8,452 nt of DNA from CANHEE01 sp043777755 (GTDB taxonomy: Bacteria > Bacteroidota > Bacteroidia > Chitinophagales > Saprospiraceae). Location of the stretch: the NCBI GenBank assembly GCA_043777755.1, contig JAYWHK010000204.1, positions 1-8,452 of the forward strand. Reading direction: 5' to 3'. Under the pieces are notes generated by a model, which worked only from the letters and a program-made list of their open reading frames with translations, did no database searches and was not told the origin of the DNA. This document shows, piece after piece, positions 1 to 6,423 of this stretch (positions are counted from its first letter, which is position 1; each line of letters begins with the position of its first letter). Position numbers and translations under genes: made by a program.

Positions 1-74
1 ATTTCCGTAGCGTTGGCTTTAAAGCCAACGCTACGGAAATCCCAACGATACGGAAATCCCAACACTACGGATTC
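1..74. repeat. 40-bp perfect palindrome followed by 17-bp tandem repeats
   Basis: Bases 1-40 are a perfect palindrome: 1-20 is the exact reverse complement of 21-40, centred on CTTTAAAG. The right arm is also the first of three tandem 17-bp units at 24-40, 41-57 and 58-74. Their consensus is CCCAACGCTACGGAAAT; the second differs from it at one base and the third at a few. An inverted fourth copy is at 1-17. The block lies just downstream of the response regulator's stop codon (minus strand). A transcript could fold there, but no T-run follows inside the window, so I call it a dispersed or intergenic repeat rather than a terminator. It may continue past the window edge. Confidence 0.85.
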
Positions 75-79
75 TTTTA

Positions 80-811
80 TTACAACCTATTCCTATCAAT
101 CAAATCCAACAATTCGTCACGGTAATTCTTACCGATTGGAATTAGCTTTTTCTGACCTTTTTCCAATACTTCAATCATATTGCCTTCGATAGAGAGGATT
201 TTGTCCACTGCAACGATGTAAGAGCGATGTACCCTACGAAACTGATTCCGAGGCAGTTTTTCTTCTAAACTTTTCATGGTTTGCAGCGTAATTATTCGCC
301 CAGCGTCCATTCTGATAATCACATAATCCTTCAATCCTTCAATATAAATCATATCGCTGTATTTCACACGCATGAGTTTTTTATCCGATTTGACATAAAT
401 ATGATCCACTTCTTCGGGCGCAGCGGGCGCATCTTCGGGTGTCACTTGTTTATGAAGTTGATGCTGTTCAACGGCTTTTGCGACTGCTTTTTGGAAACGG
501 TCAAACGAAATTGGTTTGAGCAAATAATCCAAAGCACTTAGTTCATAGCTTTCAATGGCATAATTGGAGTAGGCAGTTGTAAAAATCACCATGGGTGGAT
601 TTTCTAAACTTTTGAGAAATTCAACGCCTGTAATCTGAGGCATTTGAATATCCAAAAACATTAAATCAACGTGGTGTTCTTCAAGAGCTTCTTTGGCTTC
701 AATGGCGTTTGAGCATCTTCTAATTAGTTTCAAATCGTCTATTCTTGCAACGAAAGTTTCGATAATATCGAGTGCAAGGGGTTCATCATCAACAATTAAT
801 ACATTTAACAT
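80..811 (-). CDS. LytTR-family response regulator (LytR/AlgR type)
   Basis: A 243-residue two-component response regulator and DNA-binding transcription factor. The receiver domain occupies about residues 1-115, with the acidic pair D8/D9, phospho-acceptor D54 in the strand VDLMFLDIQMP, switch residue T78 or T79 (VIFTTAY) and the conserved K99-P100. A linker rich in Pro, Ala and Glu (about 120-135) leads to a LytTR domain at about 136-240. It carries the family signatures IYIEGLKDYV (155-164) and FRRVHRSYIV (191-200). Length and order are standard for the family. It starts 17 bases after the stop codon of the upstream kinase gene, so the two are very probably co-transcribed and form a cognate pair. 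The regulon cannot be read from the window. Confidence 0.96.
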   Translation of the reverse strand: MLNVLIVDDEPLALDIIETFVARIDDLKLIRRCSNAIEAKEALEEHHVDLMFLDIQMPQITGVEFLKSLENPPMVIFTTAYSNYAIESYELSALDYLLKPISFDRFQKAVAKAVEQHQLHKQVTPEDAPAAPEEVDHIYVKSDKKLMRVKYSDMIYIEGLKDYVIIRMDAGRIITLQTMKSLEEKLPRNQFRRVHRSYIVAVDKILSIEGNMIEVLEKGQKKLIPIGKNYRDELLDLIDRNRL

Positions 812-828
812 AGTTTGTTATGGTTTTT

Positions 829-1890
829 TTATAAATCAATAGTCAATTCAACTTTGTAGCTGTCAGGACTATCTGCTATTTTCAAATGGTTTTTTTCGGG
901 GTATAAAAGGTCTAATCTTCGTTTTACATTGACCAAACCAATACCACCACTTTTTTTGCCTGTATTAAAATTAGGCAAAACTTCGGGTTTGTTGTTTTCA
1001 CAAGTAAATACAATCTGCCCATCAATGATTTTCAATGTAATGTATATGTAAATTTCCTTGATTTGGTTGCTTGCTCCATGCTTAAAAGTATTTTCAATAA
1101 AAGGAATAAACAAGAGTGGAGCAACTTTTTGTGTCGTCATGTCACCTTGTGCAATAAACTTAACATTGGCATTTTTTTTCATGCGCAACTGTTCCAATTT
1201 CAAGTAATTTTCAATATAATTGACTTCTTTACTGAGCAAAACCATTGGTTCGTTGCAATCGTAAAGCATATAGCGCATCATTTCACTCAATTGAAGTACA
1301 ACTTCTGGGGCATCATCTGACTTTTTCAGAGTCAGCGCATACAAGCTATTGAGCGTATTGAATAAAAAATGAGGATTGATTTGTGTCTTTAAAAAACGCA
1401 ATTCACTCTCAATTGTTTTATTCTGCAATTCACTTTGTTCTTTTTCTTGTTTTTTCCAGTCCGCAATGATACTATATACTGTAGAAGCTCCGCCCATCAA
1501 AAGCAGGGTAGAAAAATACCAGCGTTGGTTCAGAACCATTGCTTCTTGAATCTCTGGTGAATGATTGTAGCAGACAAAAAATACCAATAATTTTAACGGT
1601 GTTAAAATCAAACACGTAAGCACCAACATCATCAAATAAATCCACAAACGTTTGCCTGTCAGGTAGTTAGGTATTAAAAAAAATATATTAAAATACACCA
1701 AAACCACATAAAAAAACAAATTGACAAACTCAATCACCGAGCGAAAAACGACAGGCTGATTCTGGTCTTCAAAATACATCAAACTGGCGTAAAACAAAAC
1801 CCAAAACAAGGTGTGATAAACCCATGTAGTTCGTGTCCAAACGAAGGTGTCTATCAGCGCATTTCTTATATGTTGTCCATTTATAATCAT
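829..1890 (-). CDS. LytS/YehU-type sensor histidine kinase
   Basis: A 353-residue inner-membrane sensor kinase. Four hydrophobic segments lie at about 23-40, 52-73, 82-108 and 124-142. A short charged coiled-coil-like stretch (143-165) leads to the His_kinase domain, whose H-box LKTQINPHFLFNTLNSL puts the phosphorylated histidine at H174. The ATP-binding domain has an N-box FIENTFKHG (N267) and a G-box GGIGLVNVKRRL (315-326). There is no separate periplasmic sensor domain, so any signal is probably sensed in or at the membrane; the ligand is unknown. It is the first gene of an operon with the LytTR regulator, which it presumably phosphorylates at D54. The start at 1890 has a Bacteroidota-type promoter about 60-90 bases upstream. 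Family assignment is firm, specific role unknown. Confidence 0.95.
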   Translation of the reverse strand: MIINGQHIRNALIDTFVWTRTTWVYHTLFWVLFYASLMYFEDQNQPVVFRSVIEFVNLFFYVVLVYFNIFFLIPNYLTGKRLWIYLMMLVLTCLILTPLKLLVFFVCYNHSPEIQEAMVLNQRWYFSTLLLMGGASTVYSIIADWKKQEKEQSELQNKTIESELRFLKTQINPHFLFNTLNSLYALTLKKSDDAPEVVLQLSEMMRYMLYDCNEPMVLLSKEVNYIENYLKLEQLRMKKNANVKFIAQGDMTTQKVAPLLFIPFIENTFKHGASNQIKEIYIYITLKIIDGQIVFTCENNKPEVLPNFNTGKKSGGIGLVNVKRRLDLLYPEKNHLKIADSPDSYKVELTIDL

Positions 1891-1952
1891 ATTCCGAAAC
1901 CAAAAGTAAGCATTGTTTTAGACATATACTAATATGAATGACAAGAACATGA

Positions 1953-1983
1953 CAAAAGTATATAATGTTTAGATAAACAGCAA
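1953..1983 (-). promoter_or_regulatory. Bacteroidota-type promoter for the kinase/regulator operon
   Basis: On the minus strand a TTG (complement of 1981-1983) is followed after 20 bases by TACTTTTG (complement of 1953-1960). This matches the Bacteroidota -33 TTG / -7 TAnnTTTG pattern at normal spacing. It predicts a leader of roughly 55 bases before the kinase start. A second identical TACTTTTG octamer (complement of 1901-1908) sits nearer the gene but has no well-placed -33 element. The match is to a known consensus; use of the promoter is inferred. Confidence 0.55.
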
Positions 1984-2097
1984 GTTTTTATAGACCTAAT
2001 TTTGAATATTTTATTTTGATATAAAGTTTTTGTAACGATAGTGACGACGACTTTATTTAATGAAATTTAAAAAATTCATTTTATTTTTTTGTTAAAA

Positions 2098-2129
2098 TGT
2101 GTTTTTTATTTCAAAAGGTCTTATTTTTG
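2098..2129 (+). promoter_or_regulatory. Probable promoter of the PTPS/QueD-family gene
   Basis: TATTTTTG at 2122-2129 fits the Bacteroidota -7 consensus TAnnTTTG and lies 24 bases before the ATG at 2154. The region 20 bases upstream reads TGTG (2098-2101), only a partial -33 element. The rest of the divergent spacer 1891-2153 is AT-rich and holds the kinase promoter on the other strand. No operator-like palindrome stands out. Confidence 0.4.
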
Positions 2130-2153
2130 CAAAAAATTTAAAAAGTTAAGTGA

Positions 2154-2567
2154 ATGGTTTATCTGACAAGAGTAGAAAGGTTCAACGCTGCACACAAACT
2201 TTGGGTGAAAGATTGGTCAGAAGAAAAGAATTTTGAGGTTTTTGGGAAATGCTCCAACAAAAACTGGCATGGTCATAATTATTATCTCCACGTTACGGTT
2301 AAGGGAAAGCCCAATCCGATAACGGGTTTTATTTTTGATGCTAAAAAATTAGGAAAACTCATCAAGAAAATTGTGACAGACAAGCTCGATCACTCGAACT
2401 TGAACCTTGATGTTGATTTTATTCCTGAAAATCTCCAACCAACAACCGAAAACCTCGTGTTGCTCATTTGGAAAGAATTAGAGCCACACATCACGGAATG
2501 TCAATTGCATTGTGTCAAACTCTATGAAACAGAAACTATTTTTGCCGAATATTACGGAGAAAACTAA
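2154..2567 (+). CDS. queD: 6-pyruvoyltetrahydropterin / 6-carboxytetrahydropterin synthase family protein
   Basis: A 137-residue zinc enzyme of the PTPS/QueD fold, predicted to act on dihydroneopterin triphosphate. Zinc ligands are H14 (FNAAHKL), H39 and H41 in WHGHNY; the catalytic Cys is C33 in GKCSNKNWHGH. D79-H80 in KLDHSNL and E125 in YETETIF complete the active site. Length is normal. In bacteria this family usually makes 6-carboxy-5,6,7,8-tetrahydropterin for queuosine. However, several blocks (PITGFIFD, LDHSNLNLDVDF, TTENLVLLIW) resemble, from memory, animal PTPS more than E. coli QueD. The true product could therefore be carboxytetrahydropterin or a biopterin-type intermediate. No other queuosine or folate gene is in the window. 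The gene symbol is the usual bacterial label, not proof of activity. Confidence 0.88.
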   Translation: MVYLTRVERFNAAHKLWVKDWSEEKNFEVFGKCSNKNWHGHNYYLHVTVKGKPNPITGFIFDAKKLGKLIKKIVTDKLDHSNLNLDVDFIPENLQPTTENLVLLIWKELEPHITECQLHCVKLYETETIFAEYYGEN

Positions 2568-2569
2568 AA

Positions 2570-2659
2570 GTTAGAATGTTAAATTGTTAAAATGTTACTG
2601 CTCGTTTGGCAAACACTTAAACAATCCAACATTATAACAATCAAACACTACAACACTAC
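2570..2659. repeat. 8-bp-phased inverted repeat array between the pterin gene and parB
   Basis: The spacer is built of 8-base units. Left side: GTTAGAAT, GTTAAATT, GTTAAAAT and GTTACTGC (2570-2601), then after a 2-base slip GTTTGGCA (2604-2611). Right side: AACACTTA, AACAATCC, AACATTAT, AACAATCA, AACACTAC and AACACTAC (2612-2659), all in strict 8-base register. The halves are in inverted orientation (GTT against AAC). The best arms, 2583-2596 and 2628-2641, match at 13 of 14 positions around a 31-base loop. No protein role is evident; the array begins just after the upstream stop codon and ends 10 bases before the parB ATG. Confidence 0.75.
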
Positions 2660-2669
2660 TATAAGAAAT

Positions 2670-3575
2670 ATGTCAATTCCACCAGTTAAAGTAAAAAAGT
2701 CAGATTTTGGCAAAGGCATTCGTGCTTTATTGACCAATATTGATACCGAGGTAAAGGAGAATCCTGAAAAAGTAACCCGTGAGCTTACGAGCAATGTGGC
2801 GATGCTTCCGATTGAGTACATTGAGGTAAATCCATTTCAACCTCGTAAGGATTTTGACAAAGATGCGTTGGAAGAACTTTCGGCATCTATCACTGCTTAC
2901 GGTCTGATTCAGCCGATTACGGTAAGACGACTCAATGACACCGCTTTTCAGTTGATTTCGGGAGAACGTCGTTTTAGAGCGTCCAAATTGGCTGGCTTGA
3001 CAGAAGTTCCAGCTTACATTCGTGCTGCCGAAAACGACCAAGAAATGCTCGAAATGGCTTTGGTCGAGAACATTCAGCGGGAAGATTTGAACGCCATCGA
3101 AGTTGCCATAAGTTACCAACGTTTGATTGATGAATGTAACATGACGCATGAAAATATGTCGGAACGTGTAGGCAAAAAACGCTCGACAATTACCAATTAT
3201 TTGCGTTTGTTAAAATTGCCTGGTGAAATTCAAAGCACCATCAAAAACAAACAATTGAGCATGGGTCATGCTCGTGCATTGGCAGGTGTGAATGATTTAG
3301 GATTGCAATTGATGCTTTTTCATCAAACCTTGAAAGAGAACCTTTCTGTTCGTGATATTGAAAATTTAATTCAAAAATATACAGAATCAAAAGGAGTAGA
3401 TGCCAAACCAAAACCTTCAAAACTATCTCCCGAATACCGTAAAGTACAAGATTCTCTGAGTAGTTTTTTTGGTACAAAAATACAACTCAAAACCAAATCC
3501 GACGGAAAAGGTTCTATCCAAATTAATTTTAATTCAAACGACGAACTGAACCGGATTTTGGATTTGTGCGAGTAA
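2670..3575 (+). CDS. parB: ParB/Spo0J-family chromosome partitioning protein
   Basis: A 301-residue CTP-dependent sliding clamp that loads at parS sites for chromosome segregation. The N-terminal GKGIRALL (14-21) corresponds to the ParA-stimulating region. The ParB/Srx nucleotide-binding domain (about 45-140) holds NPFQPRKDF, the GERRFRA box (98-104) and ENIQRED (133-139). A helix-turn-helix parS-binding domain (about 155-215) includes KKRSTITNYLRLLKLP. The C-terminal dimerisation domain is at about 253-301. The start at 2670 is preferred: a longer frame opens at 2592, but its extra 26 residues are read through the phased repeat and look unlike the family. Unusually, no parA adjoins it and no parS-like sequence (TGTTTCACGTGAAACA) was seen in the window. 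Sequence type suggests chromosomal rather than plasmid ParB. Confidence 0.95.
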   Translation: MSIPPVKVKKSDFGKGIRALLTNIDTEVKENPEKVTRELTSNVAMLPIEYIEVNPFQPRKDFDKDALEELSASITAYGLIQPITVRRLNDTAFQLISGERRFRASKLAGLTEVPAYIRAAENDQEMLEMALVENIQREDLNAIEVAISYQRLIDECNMTHENMSERVGKKRSTITNYLRLLKLPGEIQSTIKNKQLSMGHARALAGVNDLGLQLMLFHQTLKENLSVRDIENLIQKYTESKGVDAKPKPSKLSPEYRKVQDSLSSFFGTKIQLKTKSDGKGSIQINFNSNDELNRILDLCE

Positions 3576-3591
3576 TTTTTAATTAAAAATT
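3574..3591. repeat. 18-bp AT-only perfect palindrome at the parB stop codon
   Basis: AATTTTTAATTAAAAATT is its own reverse complement and overlaps the last two bases of the parB stop codon. It is followed by more of the same AT-only motif up to about 3620. With no G or C the hairpin would be weak, so a terminator role is doubtful. Simple AT tracts of this kind are common in Bacteroidota spacers. Confidence 0.5.
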
Positions 3592-3652
3592 AAAAATGAA
3601 TAATTAAAAATAATAAAAACGTAGCTGCTTAAAAAATTAAAACGAAGTTTTA

Positions 3653-3727
3653 ATAAAATTAGTGAAATCAGATAAAATTGTTAAGTTACGATTAGTGAAA
3701 ATTCGTTTAATTAGATAAAATTAGTGA
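3653..3727. repeat. Short direct repeats in the spacer before the ferredoxin
   Basis: ATAAAATTAGTGA occurs exactly at 3653-3665 and 3715-3727, with partial copies between them (GATAAAATTG at 3671-3680, ATTAGTGAAA at 3691-3700). The whole spacer 3576-3790 is AT-rich, has no convincing ORF, and shows only a near-match to a -7 box (TAAGTTTC at 3743-3750). The repeats could be regulatory or just decayed low-complexity sequence. Confidence 0.45.
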
Positions 3728-3790
3728 TTAAATAAAATACGCTAAGTTTCAATAATTATTCATTAATAAAATCAATCTTATAGTAAAAAT

Positions 3791-4138
3791 ATGGCAATAA
3801 TGATAACGGACGAGTGCATCAATTGTGGTGCGTGTGAACCAGAATGTCCGAACAATGCAATTTATGAAGGTGGCGTACAGTGGGCTATCAATGATGGTAC
3901 TGGCGTTACGAGCGATTACGCTTTGGTTAGTGGTGAAACGGTTGCTCCTGATTCAAAACAGATGCCTGTGGCAGATGATTTTTACTACATTGTACCTGAC
4001 AAATGTACAGAATGTGTCGGTTTTCACGAAGAACCACAATGCGCAGCTGTATGTCCAGTCGATTGTTGTGTTCCTGACCCAGATAGGGTAGAGAGCCGAG
4101 AATTGCTGTTGGGTAGAAAAGAAGCCCTGCACGTTTAA
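3791..4138 (+). CDS. 2[4Fe-4S] ferredoxin (YfhL/Alvin-type dicluster)
   Basis: A 115-residue cytoplasmic electron carrier. Cluster motif one is C9-x2-C12-x2-C15-x3-C19-P (CINCGACEPECP). Motif two has the expanded spacing C72-x2-C75-x8-C84-x3-C88-P (CTECVGFHEEPQCAAVCP), typical of Alvin/YfhL-type ferredoxins. About 40 residues (26-67) separate the two motifs, longer than in compact clostridial ferredoxins. From memory this form is widespread in Bacteroidota. Two further cysteines, C92 and C93, follow the second motif, and a charged tail ends the protein. The redox partner is unknown; neither neighbour suggests one. It is probably a single-gene transcript, since a strong terminator begins at its stop codon. 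Confidence 0.95.
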   Translation: MAIMITDECINCGACEPECPNNAIYEGGVQWAINDGTGVTSDYALVSGETVAPDSKQMPVADDFYYIVPDKCTECVGFHEEPQCAAVCPVDCCVPDPDRVESRELLLGRKEALHV

Positions 4139-4179
4139 AAAAAGGTTGTTTTTCTGTAAAAGAGAAACAACCTTTTTTT
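4137..4179 (+). terminator. Intrinsic terminator after the ferredoxin gene
   Basis: Seven A residues and GGTTGTTTTTCT (4137-4155) pair with AGAGAAACAACC plus seven T residues (4161-4179) around the loop GTAAA. The stem has one G-U wobble. The A-tract/T-tract ends make it potentially bidirectional. It overlaps the ferredoxin stop codon and separates that gene from the repeat element and the OmpA-family gene. Confidence 0.9.
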
Positions 4180-4192
4180 GTCCCACATACCA

Positions 4193-4282
4193 CGTAGAGA
4201 AAAGGCACGCCTTTTCTCGAAAAACGGAAAGTATAACGTATGATGTAACGTATGGCGAGAAAAGGCGTGCCTTTTCTCTACG
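4193..4282. repeat. Nested-palindrome dispersed repeat, copy 1
   Basis: Two 27-bp arms, 4193-4219 and 4256-4282, are exact reverse complements around a 36-base centre. Each arm is itself nearly palindromic (GAGAAAAGGC then two bases then GCCTTTTCTC), so the DNA or RNA can fold as one long hairpin or two short ones. The centre contains AACGTATG twice (4235-4242, 4247-4254). A second copy lies at 7928-8007. There is no ORF inside; it resembles REP/BIME-like or non-autonomous transposon repeats. Confidence 0.9.
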
Positions 4283-4358
4283 CATACAATAAAACGAACC
4301 ATTTTACGTTTTTTACGTATATAACACATAGATACATTTTAAAAACCGATTCATAAAA

Positions 4359-6422
4359 ATGTCCAATAAATCAATTCTTTTTATATTGTTCCTCTTAGGA
4401 ACAACGATTTCTTTTGCCCAGCAAAGTTCCAATTCCAAATCAAAAACGAAAGTCTATGAAAAAGGCGCAACAAAAGTAAAAGGCGTTGAACTTTGGAATT
4501 GTAGCAATATCAACACGGACAAAACCAATAGCCTTCCTGCTTTTTATCAAAACGGCATCGTTTTTATGTCTGCACCAAAAGATGGCATATTAGACCCCAA
4601 AACAAAAGAACCCCGTTACCAGATGTATTATGCAGAAAGTGACCGTAATTTTGTGCCGATGAAGCCCGTTCCTTACTCGCTCGAAGCCAATACTGCTTAC
4701 CATGATGGTGGTGTTTCTTTTAATAAAAAAGGCAATATCATGTATTTTTCAAGCAATAATCAAAAAAATGGCATGAGCATCGCTGACAGCCGTGACAAAG
4801 TAAATATGAAAATTTACAGCGCTACACGAGGTGTTTTGGATTGGGAAGATGTCACGCCGCTGCCTTTTAATAGTGATAAATACACCTGTTTTCATCCTTC
4901 TCTTTCTGCCGACGGACGATATTTGTATTTTTCGTCTGATATGTACGGCGGAGAAGGTGGATTTGATATTTATGTAGCAGAAAAAAAAGGAAATACTTGG
5001 ACAAAACCTGTGAATTTGGGTAACAAAATCAATACAAAAGGCAACGAGGCATTTCCATTCATCCATGAAAGTGGTGTATTGTTTTTTTCATCAAAAGGTG
5101 GACATCCGACTGTTAGCGGAGCTGCGACAGACTATGATCTTTACAGCATTGACTTGAGTAAAACTGGCGCAAAAGTCAAGAATTTGGGCGAGCCTTACAA
5201 TTCTGTAGCTGATGATTTGGCATTAATTCTCAATTCTGATGGTGATATTGGTTATTTTGCCTCGAATCGAACAGAGCAAAATTTTGGTTCAGACGATATT
5301 TATTTATTCAAAACAGAAAATCGTTTGACAAGCGAAAGTTTTGAGCTAAATAGCTTGATTACCGTAAAAGACGAAACAGATCAGTCCCGTATTGAAAAAT
5401 CTGAAATCCGTATTTTTGAAAAAACAGTCAATGGTTTTTTTAATGGTGAAAATTTTTACAACGTCGAAATGCCTAAAAACGGAAATGATGTTGGTTTGAA
5501 ATTGGTGCGCAAAGAGGCTGCACAATTGGGAAAACCTGACCGTTACACAACATCGAATGGCGAAGCAAAATACGATTTGAAAAATGACCGTGATTATTTG
5601 ATTGTGGTTAGCAAAGAAGGCTACGAAAGCAAAGAAATGCCTTATTCAACTTTTGAAAAAAACGCTGGGCTTGTTTTTATTGATGTTTTATTGAAAAAAA
5701 TGAGCAAACCTAAGCTCGTCGGAACCGTTGTAAGCACTAAAAATACTCGAATTCCCAACGCTTTGGTCAAAATTCTAAACCTTTCTACGAAAAAAACAGA
5801 AGAAGTACGTGCCAACGCCAATGGAGAGTTTGAATTGCCTTTGGATTATAAAAACAACTACGAAATCACCGCAGAAGCCAATGGCTACAAATCAAGTTCG
5901 CTTGAAAAATTAAATGTTGGTGACGACAATAAAGCCAATACGGTAAAAGTAAGCCTTACGCCAACAGAAGCGGAGGTTGTTTCAAAACCTATTTCGATGG
6001 GAACGGTGATTGTTTTAGAAAAAATATACTACGATTTTGACAAAGCGATTATCAGACAAGGTGCAGCGCAAGAATTAGATGCTTTGGTAACTTTGATGCA
6101 ACAATATTCCACCATGGAAGTAGAATTGACATCACATACAGATGCTCGTGGAAAAACAGAATACAACCAAAAATTAGCCGCAGCCCGTGCTGAATCTGCC
6201 AAGAGTTATTTGGCTGCTAGAGGAATCAATGAAAGTCGAATAACAGCTTTTGGAGCTGGAGAAAGTCAATTGCGTAACCGTTGCGTTGATGGCGTTAATT
6301 GCACGGAGGAAGAACATCAGTACAACCGTAGAACGGAAGTTCGTGTCACAAAAATCAACGAAGCCGCTGTCAAAGTCCAATACAATGACAATGCGCCAGA
6401 GGTGATTAATGGAAAAAATTGA
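4359..6422 (+). CDS. OmpA-family envelope protein with PD40-like repeats and carboxypeptidase-regulatory-like domain
   Basis: A 687-residue exported protein, probably periplasmic and bound to peptidoglycan. A Sec signal peptide is clear (hydrophobic 5-19, likely cleavage after SFA at 20); there is no lipobox Cys. Residues about 55-320 carry PD40/WD40-like beta-propeller repeats, for example SADGRYLYFSSDMYGGEGGF and GDIGYFASNR. A carboxypeptidase-regulatory-like domain follows at about 450-535 (GTVVSTKNTRIPNALVKI). The C-terminal OmpA domain (about 550-665) has YYDFDKAIIR, HTDARG and NRRTEVRV. D595 and R610 match in spacing the diaminopimelate-binding Asp/Arg pair of OmpA domains. The architecture recalls PorE of the type IX secretion system but lacks its TPR region, and no por/spr gene is nearby, so that role is only a possibility. 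Its stop lies one base from that of the convergent fic gene. Confidence 0.92.
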   Translation: MSNKSILFILFLLGTTISFAQQSSNSKSKTKVYEKGATKVKGVELWNCSNINTDKTNSLPAFYQNGIVFMSAPKDGILDPKTKEPRYQMYYAESDRNFVPMKPVPYSLEANTAYHDGGVSFNKKGNIMYFSSNNQKNGMSIADSRDKVNMKIYSATRGVLDWEDVTPLPFNSDKYTCFHPSLSADGRYLYFSSDMYGGEGGFDIYVAEKKGNTWTKPVNLGNKINTKGNEAFPFIHESGVLFFSSKGGHPTVSGAATDYDLYSIDLSKTGAKVKNLGEPYNSVADDLALILNSDGDIGYFASNRTEQNFGSDDIYLFKTENRLTSESFELNSLITVKDETDQSRIEKSEIRIFEKTVNGFFNGENFYNVEMPKNGNDVGLKLVRKEAAQLGKPDRYTTSNGEAKYDLKNDRDYLIVVSKEGYESKEMPYSTFEKNAGLVFIDVLLKKMSKPKLVGTVVSTKNTRIPNALVKILNLSTKKTEEVRANANGEFELPLDYKNNYEITAEANGYKSSSLEKLNVGDDNKANTVKVSLTPTEAEVVSKPISMGTVIVLEKIYYDFDKAIIRQGAAQELDALVTLMQQYSTMEVELTSHTDARGKTEYNQKLAAARAESAKSYLAARGINESRITAFGAGESQLRNRCVDGVNCTEEEHQYNRRTEVRVTKINEAAVKVQYNDNAPEVINGKN

Positions 6423-6423
6423 T

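Noticed and set aside
1..40. Intrinsic terminator for the kinase/regulator operon
   Set aside because: The palindrome could fold, but no T-run follows it in the minus direction within the window, and it belongs to a tandem repeat block.
1997..2004. TAATTTTG as a plus-strand promoter in the divergent spacer
   Set aside because: It matches the -7 consensus but has no upstream -33 TTG, and TATTTTTG at 2122 is better placed for the gene.
2592..2669. N-terminal extension of parB from ATG 2592
   Set aside because: The 26 added residues are translated from the 8-bp-phased repeat array and do not resemble the usual ParB N-terminus; ATG 2670 gives a normal start just before the GKGIRALL region.
2727..3149. 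Minus-strand ORF of 140 codons inside parB
   Set aside because: Shadow of a clearly assigned ParB reading frame; no recognisable domain.
3743..3750. TAAGTTTC as a -7 box for the ferredoxin
   Set aside because: The last consensus base is wrong and no TTG lies 19-21 bases upstream.
4193..4282. CRISPR-like repeats
   Set aside because: Only two inverted arms per element, no regularly spaced direct repeats and no cas genes; the structure is palindromic instead.
3953..4329. Minus-strand ORFs across the ferredoxin 3' end, terminator and repeat (for example 3953-4285, 4135-4329)
   Set aside because: They are read through the ferredoxin gene, the terminator stem and the palindromic repeat; the Phe/Arg-rich products show no domain and depend on the repeat sequence.
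4333..4340. TACATTTT as a -7 box for the OmpA-family gene
   Set aside because: It mismatches the final G of TAnnTTTG and lacks a -33 element; too weak to list.
4749..5066. Minus-strand ORF inside the OmpA-family gene
   Set aside because: Shadow frame of a strongly supported gene with repeats and domains on the plus strand.
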